Assembly (NCBI RefSeq): GCF_007830155.1
Contig: NZ_VLKY01000015.1
Coordinates: forward strand, 1-64,000
DNA length: 64,000 nucleotides
From: Pseudomonas duriflava
GTDB taxonomy: Bacteria; Pseudomonadota; Gammaproteobacteria; Pseudomonadales; Pseudomonadaceae
Reading direction: 5' to 3'
Both the position numbers and the translations under genes were made by a program. The notes beneath the pieces were generated by a model. It made no database searches. It had not been told where the DNA came from and saw nothing but the letters and a program-made list of their open reading frames with translations. Below, piece by piece: positions 26,803 through 37,176 of the stretch; position 1 is the first letter of the stretch, and every line of letters starts with the position of its first letter.

Positions 26803-29262
26803 CTAATCCCGCACAGGCGGCGGCGCGATTACTTCTCTAGAACCGTTAGTATTCATAGGCGTGACGACTCCAGCCATTTCCATGGACTCAATCATCCGCG
26901 CTGCACGGTTATAGCCGATCTTCAGCTTGCGCTGAACCGCAGAAATCGAAGCGCGTCGACTTTCGGTCACAAAGCGAACAGCTTCGTCGTAAAGAGGATC
27001 ATCCTCTTCACCTTCACTACCGTCACTGCTACCTCCACCTTCGAACGAGCCACCACCCTCATCAGCACCAGACAAAATATCTTCGATGTAATCTGGTGCG
27101 CCTCGTTGCTTCCAGGCCTCTACAACACGATGAACTTCATCATCTGAAACGAAAGCCCCATGGACACGAATAGGCAAACCAGTTCCAGGCGGCAAATACA
27201 ACATATCACCATGGCCCAAGAGCTGCTCAGCGCCGCCTTGATCCAGAATCGTTCTGGAGTCGATCTTACTCGAGACTTGAAAAGCCATACGCGTTGGAAT
27301 ATTGGCCTTGATAAGACCCGTAATCACATCAACTGAAGGACGTTGCGTGGCTAGGATAAGATGAATACCAGCTGCTCGCGCCTTCTGGGCGATACGAGCA
27401 ATCAACTCCTCAACTTTCTTGCCGACAATCATCATCATGTCGGCAAACTCATCGACCACGACCACAATGGTGGGAAGCGGATTAAGTAATGGTGCCTCGT
27501 CGTCCATGCTTTCCCGTCGATAAAGTGGGTCCGTCAGTGGAGTACCGGCCTCTTCCGCATCCTTAATCTTACGATTAAAACCTGCCAGATTACGGACACC
27601 CATAGCAGCCATCAGCTTATAACGCCGTTCCATTTCGGCCACGCTCCACCGTAGCGCATTGGCCGCTTCCTTCATATCAGTTACGACAGGACAAAGAAGA
27701 TGAGGAATTCCTTCGTAAATAGAGAGCTCCAGCATCTTAGGGTCAATCATGATTAGGCGCGCCTCTTCGGGCGTCGACTTAAACAGGATGGACAACAACA
27801 TGGCATTAACGCCGACAGACTTACCCGAACCGGTTGTACCTGCCACCAGCAAGTGCGGCATTTTCGCCAAATCGGCAATAATAGGCCTGCCGCCAATGTC
27901 ATGACCAAGCGCAAGGGTTACCGGAGACTTGGAGGCTTCATATTCAGGAGACTCCAACACCTCAGAAAACCGCACCATCTGCCGGTCTTCATTAGGAACC
28001 TCGATTCCTACAGTCGTCTTACCCGGAATTACCTCAACGACCCGCACGCTGAAGACAGCAAGTGAACGAGCCAAGTCCTTAGCCAGATTTGAAATACGAC
28101 TGACCTTTACGCCAGCTGCTGGCTGAATCTCGAAGCGGGTAATAACTGGACCGGGATGAACAGACTCTACCAGAACCTCAACACCGAACTCCTTGAGCTT
28201 GATTTCAAGCAGACGCGACATTGATTCAAGCGATTCAGGTGAAAAACTTTGTTGCTTCTTTTCTGCCCGATCAAGTAATGCTAGCGGAGGAATAGCACCT
28301 TCGACCGCAACATCAATAACCTGCGTTGCAGGCCGCAGAACACGCTTCGGCTCGACAGGCGCAGGAGCAGCTGCTGGCTGTGGCATACTAATTTGCGGGG
28401 CAGGCTTTATTTCTTTGGCTATAACTGGAGTAGCAACAGGCCTTGCCGGAGCCTGTCTAGCCTCCGGCATTACATCCTCAACAGCAGCAGACTCATTACT
28501 ATCTATAATGTGGTCGCGTACTTTCCTGGGTTCACGCTTGGCGACTGCCTCGGGTATCGCTTCGTCTTCAAACTCGATTTCGTCGTCTTGATCAAGCTGC
28601 TCCGAAAGCTCCTTAACCCGGAATCGACCACTAAACCAACGGCTCAATCCACCCTGAATCAGCTCAAAAAGATCCAGCGTAATTTTACCGGTCAGATCCA
28701 TAACCTTGAACCAGGATAGGTCTGTAAAAACGGTAATGCCTAGAAGAAAAATAGCCAGAAAAAGTAATGTGCTGCCCTGTACATTCAGGGCATTCAAAGC
28801 TAATTGCCCTAAACTTTCACCTAATGCGCCGCCTGCAGAAGCAGGCAAATTTGTATCCGCATGAAAATGAATATAGGCCAGCGCTGACCCTGCCAGAATC
28901 AAAAAGACTAACCCGGTCAGACGCCACGAGAACAACCAGCCACTCCACTCCCATGGCATGTAGCGATGCTTAAAGACCTGCCAAGTCTTAATTCCTAGAA
29001 GCAAGGGGAAAACAAAAGCAAAATAGCCAAGGGCCATGAATAGAACATCAGCCAGCCAGGCACCTGCACGGCCAGCAGCATTATGAATCTGATCGATACG
29101 GCTAGTATGCGTCCATCCAGGATCGGACGGATCATATGTCAACAGAGCCATCAAAGTATAAAGACACAGGGCACCCAACGCGATTAGCAGTACTTCCTTC
29201 AAACGATAATGAAGGTGCTCTCGCCACTGGGTTACAGGTGTTGCAGAAGTAGTTTGTTTCAA
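26803..29262 (-). CDS. ftsK: DNA translocase FtsK
   Basis: FtsK anchors in the division septum and pumps chromosomes so that XerCD can resolve dimers at dif. The protein, about 819 residues, has four N-terminal membrane segments (within 25-190), a Pro/Ala/Glu-rich linker, a RecA-like motor with Walker [17 protein letters not shown] and Walker [15 protein letters not shown], and the C-terminal gamma winged helix that reads KOPS ([20 protein letters not shown]). I prefer TTG 29262 ([10 protein letters not shown]) by alignment with the usual N-terminus; ATG 29307 would add 15 residues. Confidence 0.95.
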   Translation of the reverse strand: MKQTTSATPVTQWREHLHYRLKEVLLIALGALCLYTLMALLTYDPSDPGWTHTSRIDQIHNAAGRAGAWLADVLFMALGYFAFVFPLLLGIKTWQVFKHRYMPWEWSGWLFSWRLTGLVFLILAGSALAYIHFHADTNLPASAGGALGESLGQLALNALNVQGSTLLFLAIFLLGITVFTDLSWFKVMDLTGKITLDLFELIQGGLSRWFSGRFRVKELSEQLDQDDEIEFEDEAIPEAVAKREPRKVRDHIIDSNESAAVEDVMPEARQAPARPVATPVIAKEIKPAPQISMPQPAAAPAPVEPKRVLRPATQVIDVAVEGAIPPLALLDRAEKKQQSFSPESLESMSRLLEIKLKEFGVEVLVESVHPGPVITRFEIQPAAGVKVSRISNLAKDLARSLAVFSVRVVEVIPGKTTVGIEVPNEDRQMVRFSEVLESPEYEASKSPVTLALGHDIGGRPIIADLAKMPHLLVAGTTGSGKSVGVNAMLLSILFKSTPEEARLIMIDPKMLELSIYEGIPHLLCPVVTDMKEAANALRWSVAEMERRYKLMAAMGVRNLAGFNRKIKDAEEAGTPLTDPLYRRESMDDEAPLLNPLPTIVVVVDEFADMMMIVGKKVEELIARIAQKARAAGIHLILATQRPSVDVITGLIKANIPTRMAFQVSSKIDSRTILDQGGAEQLLGHGDMLYLPPGTGLPIRVHGAFVSDDEVHRVVEAWKQRGAPDYIEDILSGADEGGGSFEGGGSSDGSEGEEDDPLYDEAVRFVTESRRASISAVQRKLKIGYNRAARMIESMEMAGVVTPMNTNGSREVIAPPPVRD

Positions 29263-29540
29263 ACGCGGCTTTTCCTGCACTGACAACGTGAAGATGAAAA
29301 GAAACAAGGCAGCATTCTACGACCCACACAGCTCGTTCCATACGAAAACCGAGTCGCAACCACAATGACCTGTCTATATACACGACTTTAGCCGTGAAAC
29401 CTCCATTGGAACATTCTTTTGCTGCGCTGACAAAGAGTTATGCTGTAATCCTCAACAAACATCAAGTCGACCTAAAAGCTAGCGTTCACTCAGATTCAGC
29501 GTTAGCCTGAATTTTCATTCAACCAACCCCCTCCCCTTCC

Positions 29541-30239
29541 ATGCTAACTTGGCTAAAGCGCGACTCGACAGACTTTCCATCGATTGATAATGCACTTAGG
29601 GAGCCTAACGGCCTTCTTGCTGCTGGCGGTGACCTTAGCGCGAATCGCCTGATTGCTGCTTATCGACATGGATGCTTTCCATGGTTCCAAGCTGGGCAGC
29701 CTATACTCTGGTGGTCACCTGACCCTCGTACAGTGCTCGTCCCCAAGGACATACACATTTCACGCAGCCTGGTCAAACTAATGCGCCAACAACGCTTTCA
29801 GGTTAGCTTTGATCGAGACTTTAGCGGTGTCATCAAAGGATGCTCAGAACCTCGTGACTATACACAAGATACCTGGATCACTCCGGAGATGAGCCAAGCC
29901 TATAAGGAACTGCATTATCGGGGTATCGCCCATTCGGTCGAGGTTTGGGAAGGCGACTCGCTCGTCGGGGGACTGTATGGATTGGCCATTGGTAAACTAT
30001 TCTTTGGAGAGTCAATGTTCAGCCGCACCAACAACGCCTCGAAAGTAGGCTTTGCAACACTTGTAAAAAAGCTGACTGAGTGGGAATTTGCCTTGATTGA
30101 TTGCCAAATGCCAACCCAGCATTTAAATAGTTTTGGCGCAATCAATATTTCACGTACTGTTTTTTCGAACTATTTAACACAGTACCTGGACGAAACATCT
30201 AAAGCAGATTGGCCAACATGGCCGATACTACAAGAGTAA
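29541..30239 (+). CDS. aat: Leucyl/phenylalanyl-tRNA-protein transferase
   Basis: Aat adds Leu or Phe to proteins with N-terminal Arg or Lys, marking them for ClpS-ClpAP. The 232-residue protein shows the family signatures [33 protein letters not shown] and [19 protein letters not shown]. It is the first of an aat-bpt-infA run and lies 1.1-4.5 kb from clpA and clpS, so the window encodes a full N-degron pathway. The trxB gene found next to aat in P. aeruginosa is absent from the 233-bp gap. Confidence 0.97.
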   Translation: MLTWLKRDSTDFPSIDNALREPNGLLAAGGDLSANRLIAAYRHGCFPWFQAGQPILWWSPDPRTVLVPKDIHISRSLVKLMRQQRFQVSFDRDFSGVIKGCSEPRDYTQDTWITPEMSQAYKELHYRGIAHSVEVWEGDSLVGGLYGLAIGKLFFGESMFSRTNNASKVGFATLVKKLTEWEFALIDCQMPTQHLNSFGAINISRTVFSNYLTQYLDETSKADWPTWPILQE

Positions 30240-30269
30240 ATCGTTTCCTCAGGCTTTTTAGAGGTGATT

Positions 30270-30977
30270 ATGAGTGAGCTGGCCAGATTGAAGTTCTATG
30301 CCACTCAGCCCCATACCTGCAGTTACCTGCCTGATCAGCAGGCGACCACCCTGTTTCTCGACCCTGCCCAACCAATGAACGGTCAGCTATATGCCGAACT
30401 CTCAGAGCTGGGCTTCAGACGAAGCGGTGACCATCTTTATCGCCCGCATTGTCAGCAATGCAAAGCCTGCGTACCGGCCCGTATTCGTGCTGCAGATTTC
30501 GCGCCCGATCGACGACAGAAACGTATTTTGAAGCGCAATGCCGATATTACTGTTGAACGTCGTCGCCCCCGTTTTACAGAGGAGCATTATCGGCTTTACT
30601 CACGCTACATTACGGAGCGTCATGCTGATGGTGACATGTATCCTCCTAGTCGCGAACAATTCACTACATTTTTGATCCGTGATCTTCCATACGCCTTTTT
30701 TTATGAGATGCGCCTGGGAGAACAATTGCTCGGGGTAGCCGTAACGGATGTCTTACCCAACGGACTATCAGCGGTATATACCTTCTACGATCCCGATGAA
30801 GAGCGGAGAAGCCTTGGCGCGTTTGGTATCCTTTGGCAAATATCTGAAGCCGTACGCCTAAAGCTTGAAGCGGTTTACCTAGGCTATTGGATCAAAGGAT
30901 GTAGAAAAATGTCCTATAAAACTCAATATCGGCCTATAGAACTTTTTGTCAATCAGCGCTGGGTTAGCCTCAGCTAA
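30270..30977 (+). CDS. bpt: Aspartate/glutamate leucyltransferase (Bpt, arginyltransferase-like)
   Basis: Bpt transfers Leu to proteins with N-terminal Asp or Glu, the second N-degron branch. The 235-residue protein has the N-terminal Cys-containing region ([34 protein letters not shown]) and the C-terminal ATE domain ([34 protein letters not shown]). ATG 30270 has GAGGTG upstream. It is 30 bp after aat and was named ate in older annotations. Confidence 0.96.
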   Translation: MSELARLKFYATQPHTCSYLPDQQATTLFLDPAQPMNGQLYAELSELGFRRSGDHLYRPHCQQCKACVPARIRAADFAPDRRQKRILKRNADITVERRRPRFTEEHYRLYSRYITERHADGDMYPPSREQFTTFLIRDLPYAFFYEMRLGEQLLGVAVTDVLPNGLSAVYTFYDPDEERRSLGAFGILWQISEAVRLKLEAVYLGYWIKGCRKMSYKTQYRPIELFVNQRWVSLS

Positions 30978-31079
30978 CAGCAGACGTGGCATAAAAACTC
31001 TTTTTCAGGCATAATACCTGCCGATTTTCCGTCCGGCCGTGCTCCGGGCATGTCTATATTACCGAGGGCTTCATACTCT

Positions 31080-31298
31080 ATGTCGAAAGAAGACAGCTTC
31101 GAAATGGAAGGTACTGTCGTCGACACCCTGCCCAACACCATGTTTCGTGTGGAGTTGGAAAATGGGCACGTCGTTACGGCGCATATTTCTGGAAAGATGC
31201 GCAAAAACTATATTCGTATCCTTACCGGAGACAAGGTGCGCGTGGAACTGACGCCCTATGATCTGAGCAAGGGCCGAATTACCTATCGCGCCCGTTAA
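31080..31298 (+). CDS. infA: Translation initiation factor IF-1
   Basis: IF-1 occupies the ribosomal A site during initiation. The 72-residue OB-fold protein ([39 protein letters not shown]) is full length. It follows bpt by 102 bp, which leaves room for its own promoter, and ends at a strong terminator shared with clpA. Confidence 0.98.
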
Positions 31299-31310
31299 TA
31301 CTTTTCCATA

Positions 31311-31340
31311 AAAAAGCCCGGCAATTGCCGGGCTTTTTTA
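31311..31340. terminator. Bidirectional terminator between infA and clpA
   Basis: AAAAAGCCCGGC-AATT-GCCGGGCTTTTTT has a perfect stem with T-tracts on both strands, so it serves both convergent genes. Confidence 0.95.
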
Positions 31341-31351
31341 TAAGCAGAGCC

Positions 31352-33619
31352 CTATGCAGGCTCTGCTGTAGTTTCAAACTCAAAGGCCAACTCATCGCCC
31401 TTGAGGTCGATATGCACCACTCCGCCATGCTCAGCCAGCTCGCCGAAGAGAATTTCTTCAGCTAGAGGCCGCTTGATCTTGTCTTGGATCAGACGAGCCA
31501 TGGGGCGAGCCCCCATTTGCGCATCATATCCATTCGTAGCCAGCCAACCACGAGCAGCATCCGAAACCTCAAGCTGTACACGCTTATCCTCAAGCTGCGC
31601 CTGAAGCTCAGTAAGAAACTTATCGACAATACTCTTGATAGTTTCATGGCTGAGCCGCCCAAACTGAATAATAGTATCCAGACGATTACGGAACTCCGGT
31701 GTAAAGCTCCTCTTGATCACTTCCATCGCATCGCTCGAATGGTCTTGCTGCGTGAAGCCTATAGAAGCACGAGAAGCTGTTTCCGCTCCTGCGTTAGTGG
31801 TCAGGATCAAGATCACATTACGGAAATCTGCTTTACGGCCATTGTTATCCGTCAACGTCCCGTGATCCATTACTTGCAAGAGTAGATTAAACACCTCCGG
31901 GTGCGCTTTCTCGATTTCATCTAGCAAAAGCACACAATGCGGCGTTTTGGTAATTGCCTCGGTCAGCAGCCCGCCCTGATCAAAGCCAACATAGCCAGGA
32001 GGAGCACCAATTAGACGCGAAACTGTATGTCGCTCCATATACTCTGACATATCGAAGCGAATAAGCTCGATGCCTAGCGCCTTGGACAACTGGCGAGCCA
32101 CCTCAGTCTTACCTACCCCGGTAGGCCCCGCAAACAGGAAAGAGCCAACCGGCTTGTCAGGCGACTTAAGACCTGCGCGCGATAGTTTAATTGCTGTTGA
32201 AAGCGAGTCGATTGCTGCATCCTGACCAAATACTGTTAACTTAAGGTCACGCTCAAGATTTCGTAGCAGCTCCTTATCTGAGCTGTTAACCGTCTTGGGG
32301 GGAATACGGGCGATCTTCGCCACGATATCTTCAACCTGGGGAACATCGATACGCTGAACGCGCTTGGACTCAGGCTGTAAGCGCTGATAAGCTCCAGCCT
32401 CGTCAATCACATCGATAGCCTTATCAGGCATGTGGCGATCATTTATATAGCGCGCCGCCAAATCGGCAGCGGCTCTCAACGCCTCGTCACTGTACTCAAT
32501 ACCATGATGCTGCTCAAAACGCGCCTTTAGACCGCGCAAAATCCCAAACGTATCTTCAACCGAAGGCTCTACTACATCGACTTTTTGAAAGCGACGAGCA
32601 AGCGCACGGTCCTTTTCAAAGATTCCTCGGAATTCTTGGAACGTTGTAGAACCAATGCAACGAATCTCACCAGATGACAACAAAGGCTTGAGCAGATTGG
32701 AAGCATCCATGACACCGCCTGAAGCGGCACCTGCGCCAATAATGGTGTGAATCTCATCGATGAACAGTACAGCATGAGGCCGCTTACGGAGCTCATGCAA
32801 AAGAGCTTTGAAGCGCTTCTCAAAATCGCCCCGGTACTTGGTACCAGCCAAGAGAGCCCCTAGGTCTAGCGAATAAACAACACTATCCGCCAGCAGATCA
32901 GGAACCTGCCCATCAACTATGCGTTTAGCCAGACCTTCGGCAATAGCCGTTTTACCAACACCGGCCTCGCCAACTAGCAACGGATTGTTTTTACGGCGAC
33001 GCGCCAGAATCTGCGCCACACGCTCCACTTCATTTTCACGCCCAACTAACGGATCGATACGCCCCTGACGAGCCAACTCATTCAAGTTGCTTGCATAGGC
33101 TTCCAGCGGATGGTTACTTGATGAAGACTCAGCACTTTCCTCATCTTGCGGCTCTTGCTCTTGGTCACGTTCACTCGCACCAGGTACCTTGGAAATACCA
33201 TGGGCGATAAAATTGACCACATCTATACGAGCTACGCTCTGCTGCTTAAGCAGGAAAACCGCCTGGCTTTCCTGCTCCGAAAATATTGCAACAAGCACAT
33301 TAGCTCCGGTCACCTCTCGCTTACCAGAACTCTGCACGTGGAATACGGCACGCTGGAGAACACGCTGAAAACCAAGCGTCGGCTGAGTTTCTCGTTCTTC
33401 ATCCTGCTGCGGAATCAACGGTGTTGTAGAGTCGATGAACTCATGGAGATCCCGCCGCAACTTGTCCATATTGGCACCACACGCACGAAGCACTGTGGCA
33501 GCCGCCTCGTTGTCCAGCAATGCGAGGAGGAGGTGTTCGACAGTCATGAATTCATGACGCTTCGTTCTTGCCTCTTTAAAGGCAAGATTGAGGGTGACTT
33601 CGAGCTCACGATTCAACAT
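31352..33619 (-). CDS. clpA: ATP-dependent Clp protease ATP-binding subunit ClpA
   Basis: ClpA is the unfoldase ring of ClpAP. The 755-residue protein has the N-terminal Clp repeat domain (1-145) that docks ClpS, a first AAA+ module ([15 protein letters not shown], near 216-230; [13 protein letters not shown]) and a second ([35 protein letters not shown]). It follows clpS by 26 bp on the same strand. Full length for the family. Confidence 0.98.
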   Translation of the reverse strand: MLNRELEVTLNLAFKEARTKRHEFMTVEHLLLALLDNEAAATVLRACGANMDKLRRDLHEFIDSTTPLIPQQDEERETQPTLGFQRVLQRAVFHVQSSGKREVTGANVLVAIFSEQESQAVFLLKQQSVARIDVVNFIAHGISKVPGASERDQEQEPQDEESAESSSSNHPLEAYASNLNELARQGRIDPLVGRENEVERVAQILARRRKNNPLLVGEAGVGKTAIAEGLAKRIVDGQVPDLLADSVVYSLDLGALLAGTKYRGDFEKRFKALLHELRKRPHAVLFIDEIHTIIGAGAASGGVMDASNLLKPLLSSGEIRCIGSTTFQEFRGIFEKDRALARRFQKVDVVEPSVEDTFGILRGLKARFEQHHGIEYSDEALRAAADLAARYINDRHMPDKAIDVIDEAGAYQRLQPESKRVQRIDVPQVEDIVAKIARIPPKTVNSSDKELLRNLERDLKLTVFGQDAAIDSLSTAIKLSRAGLKSPDKPVGSFLFAGPTGVGKTEVARQLSKALGIELIRFDMSEYMERHTVSRLIGAPPGYVGFDQGGLLTEAITKTPHCVLLLDEIEKAHPEVFNLLLQVMDHGTLTDNNGRKADFRNVILILTTNAGAETASRASIGFTQQDHSSDAMEVIKRSFTPEFRNRLDTIIQFGRLSHETIKSIVDKFLTELQAQLEDKRVQLEVSDAARGWLATNGYDAQMGARPMARLIQDKIKRPLAEEILFGELAEHGGVVHIDLKGDELAFEFETTAEPA

Positions 33620-33645
33620 AGCTTCACCTCATAGCCAGGCACAGA

Positions 33646-34005
33646 TCAACTTTCTATTTCAATCTCACAAAGGAGCGGATGCTGGCTCTCCCTAGCATAT
33701 TGATTCACTTGCATGGCCTTGGTTTCAGCAATGTCACGAGTAAATACACCGCACACCGCCTTACCTTGGGTGTGAACGACTAGCATGACCTGCGTAGCCT
33801 TTTCACGATTCATGCTAAAGAACTTTTCAAGCACCTCGACGACAAACTCCATCGGCGTGTAGTCATCATTAAACATGAGCACCTTATACAGCGATGGAGC
33901 CTTTAAAGCAGGTTTCGCTTCCTGTACCGCCAAACCTGCACTGTCATCCTCGTTATGTGAAGGGTCTTGTTCTGATGTTAGTCGAATATGACTCATTGGA
34001 TGCAT
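33646..34005 (-). CDS. clpS: ClpS adaptor protein
   Basis: ClpS binds proteins with N-terminal Leu, Phe, Tyr or Trp and delivers them to ClpAP, completing the aat/bpt pathway. The 119-residue protein shows [19 protein letters not shown] and the later [24 protein letters not shown], which include the degron-pocket residues. ATG 34005 (MHPMSHIRL) matches the usual N-terminus; the longer frame to 34053 does not. Confidence 0.97.
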   Translation of the reverse strand: MHPMSHIRLTSEQDPSHNEDDSAGLAVQEAKPALKAPSLYKVLMFNDDYTPMEFVVEVLEKFFSMNREKATQVMLVVHTQGKAVCGVFTRDIAETKAMQVNQYARESQHPLLCEIEIES

Positions 34006-34230
34006 GCTGAAGAAATTTTTCTGGTGAATGAAAAGAAGGCCTGCAAAGACCATGATCTATTTCTCAGGCGAGCAGCGCATCGCCTTGACTAACCATAAAA
34101 CAGTGTTACAAACATTGGATACCCATAAGGGTAGTCGGGGTTCCGTGTTTTAGTGCGTTCAAAACTATCTGAACGGGACTGTAGTGGGATAATACTCCAC
34201 CTGTGGAGTCCTTTGCAGAGGGATGCCAGC

Positions 34231-34503
34231 ATGCTCAGCGGCAAAGTCAAATGGTTTAACAATGCCAAGGGATATGGCTTTATAGTGGCGGAAGGACGCG
34301 ATGAAGACCTGTTCGCTCATTATTCAGCTATCCAGATGGACGGCTACCGAACGTTGAAGGCAGGCCAAGCCGTAAATTTCGAAATCATTCAAGGCCCGAA
34401 AGGTCTGCACGCGGTCAATATTCGATCCTTGGAAACGACCGCGCCCGCACAACCTGAAAGAGTCAACGAGCCTGCTAACGCAAGGGTCACATCCGAGGTA
34501 TAA
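34231..34503 (+). CDS. cspD: Cold-shock domain protein CspD
   Basis: This 90-residue single-stranded nucleic-acid-binding protein has RNP1 (KGYGFI) and RNP2-like (DLFAHYS) motifs in the cold-shock domain, followed by a short tail. E. coli CspD inhibits replication in stationary phase and lies next to clpS, as here. Start ATG 34231 gives [14 protein letters not shown]. It is divergent from clpS. Confidence 0.95.
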   Translation: MLSGKVKWFNNAKGYGFIVAEGRDEDLFAHYSAIQMDGYRTLKAGQAVNFEIIQGPKGLHAVNIRSLETTAPAQPERVNEPANARVTSEV

Positions 34504-34555
34504 AACGAACAGTCTTGTACTCGAGCTTAACGGGTTCGGGTACAAGACGTTTTCA

Positions 34556-34837
34556 CTACCTGTCACTATGGCCTAAATCCTTACCAGGATTAATATGGTC
34601 ACGTACACGCTGTTTCAAGACCTTGGCTTCAGGAAAACCACCGTCTTCCTTTCTTTCCCAGATTTGCACCCCTTCGCATGTAATTCGAAACACGCCACCC
34701 AGTCCTGGTTCAAGGCTTACCTTGCCCAACTCCACACCAAACGTATTTAACAACTCTTGCGCCATCCAGGCCGCGCGCAGGAGCCATTGGCATTGCGTAC
34801 AATACGTAATGGTGATTTCTGGCTTGCGCTCGCTCAT
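34556..34837 (-). CDS. SelT/SelW/SelH-family (Rdx-type) thioredoxin-like protein
   Basis: This 93-residue protein has the family's CxxC pair in YCTQCQWLLRAAW at the N-terminus, with Cys rather than selenocysteine, and the later phrases LEPGLGGVFRI and GGFPEAKVLKQRVRD. The family is assumed to have redox activity, but its substrates are unknown in bacteria. ATG 34837 has GGAG upstream. It lies between cspD and plpD. Confidence 0.92.
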   Translation of the reverse strand: MSERKPEITITYCTQCQWLLRAAWMAQELLNTFGVELGKVSLEPGLGGVFRITCEGVQIWERKEDGGFPEAKVLKQRVRDHINPGKDLGHSDR

Positions 34838-34904
34838 CCCATACTCCAGCTGTCATATCAGCCTATAATACGCCCTCGCCTTACCAGCGTCTGCGGACTA
34901 GCTC

Positions 34905-37106
34905 ATGCGTTGCATCATTTTCTGTTTACTTATATTAATTTCAACTGCGTCTCTAGGAGAAAATACTCATCCTAAGGTAGGGCTGGTATTGTCTGGAGGT
35001 GCCGCACGTGGCCTTGCTCATATTGGCGTTTTAAAAGGCCTTGAAGAACAAGGCGTTCATATCGACGCTATTGCCGGCACCAGCATGGGTGCAGTGATTG
35101 GCGGCCTGTATGCAGCTGGCTACAAGGCTGATGAAATCGAACGTATCGCTCTTGACATGGACTGGCAGCAGGTACTCTCAGATCAGCCTCCCCGTAAAGA
35201 TATTCCGTTTCGCCGCAAGCAAGATGACCGCGATTATCTAATCAAACAGCCTTTGAGCATTCGTGATGACGGCACTATTGGTCTACCAATCGGAGTTATC
35301 CAAGGACAGAACCTTTCAATGCTCTTGGAGCGCCTGCTTGTTCATACCAGCAATACACGCAACTTCGATAAATTAGCCATTCCTTTTCGGGCAGTCGCTA
35401 CGGATATTGCTACAGGGGAAAAAATTGTTTTCAGTAAAGGCCATCTACCTCGTGCCATTCGGGCCAGCATGGCTATACCCGCTGTGTTTGCTCCGGTCGA
35501 AATCAACGGCCGCTTATTAGTTGACGGTGGAATGGTCGACAACATCCCGATCGATGTTGCACGCAGTATGGGCGTCGACAGGGTCATTGTCATCGATATT
35601 GGCACTCCGCTGTTAAAGCGAAAACAACTAGTCACGGTAGTTGATATACTCAACCAATCGACGACCTTAATGACACGCAATAATTCGGAAGCACAGCTCG
35701 CCACTTTACAAGTCGACGACATCCTCATTCAGCCACCTCTAGCCGCTTACGATAGTACGGCTTTTGGCAATGCTACGGAGTTGATCGACGCTGGCTATCG
35801 GGCAACCCAAGCACTACAGTCCAGATTGGCAGAGCTGGGCACTTCTTATACCAATCCCAGCGCCACAACGCTTACCGAGGCGCGCCTGCCTGGGCAGCGT
35901 ACCCCTCTGATTACAAACATTACAATTCAAAACGACTCAAAGATCAGCGACGATGTCATACGCCGTTATATCCGGCAGCCGCTAAATGAGCCACTCGACC
36001 TAGAGCGACTACAAGATGACATGAGCACTTTGTACGGATTGAATTATTTTGATCGTGTCGAGTACAGCATTACGAGAAGCAAAGAAAACACCAAAAGCAA
36101 TACATTGGTAATCCACGCTATCGACAAGCTTAGTGGTACAGACTTTTTACGTTTTGGCATTAATTTATCTGACGATATGCGGGGTGATAGCGCCTTCAAT
36201 CTCGGCGCCAGCTACCGTGTCAATGGCATTAATGCACTTGGTGCTGAATGGCTAACCCGTGGACAAGTCGGTGATCATCAAGAGCTGTATTCTGAGTTTT
36301 ATCAACCCTTGGATATAGGGTCACGCTATTTTGTGGCCCCTTATTTCACCATTGACTCACAAAACATCGAGACCCTGGTAGACAACGACCCGGTTGCCGA
36401 GTATCGGCGCGAGCGTTATGGATATGGGATCAACCTAGGCCGACAAATTAACAACAGTGGTGAGATCCGCTTTGGCATCGGTCAGCGCTGGGGTAAGACA
36501 GAAGTACGCGTAGGCGACCCTAGTCTTCCTACCGACTCCTTTAATGAGGGCTTCTATGAATTGAAGTACTCGTATGACACGCTGGACAATGTCGACTTCC
36601 CTCATGAAGGTGAAGATATTCAACTTTCTTTCAGGCAATTCGATCCAAGCTTAGGCTCGGACGATCGCTACCAGCAATTCGAATTCAAAATTGACAAGGC
36701 ATTGACCTTTGGTCCCGACACGTTCGTATTAGGCGGCAGTTACGGACGAACCTATAACGATGTCGACACCGTAACCAGCAGTTATTTATTGGGTGGCGCT
36801 CGTCACTTGTCTGGATATAGAGAGGATGCTTTATCCGGGCAAAATTATAGCTTGGGCCGACTTGTCTATTATCGTCGAATGACAGAGCGTTCGTTCCTGC
36901 CACTGGACTTCCCTATTTATCTCGGCGCCAGCCTTGAGCAAGGAAGGGTCTGGAATAACAACGGAGACCACTACGATAGCGGATCCATTACGGCTGGAAG
37001 CGTATTCGTTTCCTTCGACACGCCTTTGGGACCACTTAATTTTAGTTACGGCCTCAATGACGACCGTCAAAAAGCGCTTTATTTGAACCTTGGAAATAAC
37101 TTCTAG
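34905..37106 (+). CDS. plpD: Patatin-like phospholipase with BamA-type barrel (PlpD, type Vd secretion)
   Basis: PlpD-type proteins have a patatin lipase passenger attached to an Omp85-like 16-stranded barrel. The 733-residue protein has a signal peptide (about 1-18), the oxyanion motif GLVLSGGAARG, the nucleophile GTSMG and the second catalytic residue in DGGMVDN. A single POTRA follows (ITNITIQNDSKISDDVIRRY, about 335-410), then a surface-antigen barrel from about 410 to the terminal aromatic residue in NLGNNF. It is family knowledge that PlpD is a class A1 phospholipase. Confidence 0.94.
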   Translation: MRCIIFCLLILISTASLGENTHPKVGLVLSGGAARGLAHIGVLKGLEEQGVHIDAIAGTSMGAVIGGLYAAGYKADEIERIALDMDWQQVLSDQPPRKDIPFRRKQDDRDYLIKQPLSIRDDGTIGLPIGVIQGQNLSMLLERLLVHTSNTRNFDKLAIPFRAVATDIATGEKIVFSKGHLPRAIRASMAIPAVFAPVEINGRLLVDGGMVDNIPIDVARSMGVDRVIVIDIGTPLLKRKQLVTVVDILNQSTTLMTRNNSEAQLATLQVDDILIQPPLAAYDSTAFGNATELIDAGYRATQALQSRLAELGTSYTNPSATTLTEARLPGQRTPLITNITIQNDSKISDDVIRRYIRQPLNEPLDLERLQDDMSTLYGLNYFDRVEYSITRSKENTKSNTLVIHAIDKLSGTDFLRFGINLSDDMRGDSAFNLGASYRVNGINALGAEWLTRGQVGDHQELYSEFYQPLDIGSRYFVAPYFTIDSQNIETLVDNDPVAEYRRERYGYGINLGRQINNSGEIRFGIGQRWGKTEVRVGDPSLPTDSFNEGFYELKYSYDTLDNVDFPHEGEDIQLSFRQFDPSLGSDDRYQQFEFKIDKALTFGPDTFVLGGSYGRTYNDVDTVTSSYLLGGARHLSGYREDALSGQNYSLGRLVYYRRMTERSFLPLDFPIYLGASLEQGRVWNNNGDHYDSGSITAGSVFVSFDTPLGPLNFSYGLNDDRQKALYLNLGNNF

Positions 37107-37135
37107 CGAAACGATAAAGTTTTTACCACCCCATT

Positions 37136-37162
37136 AAAAAGCCGACCAGTGGTCGGCTTTTT
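37136..37162. terminator. Bidirectional terminator between plpD and fimV-like gene
   Basis: AAAAAGCCGACC-AGT-GGTCGGCTTTTT has a perfect stem with T-tracts in both directions. Confidence 0.93.
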
Positions 37163-37176
37163 CTCAATAGCAGTAC

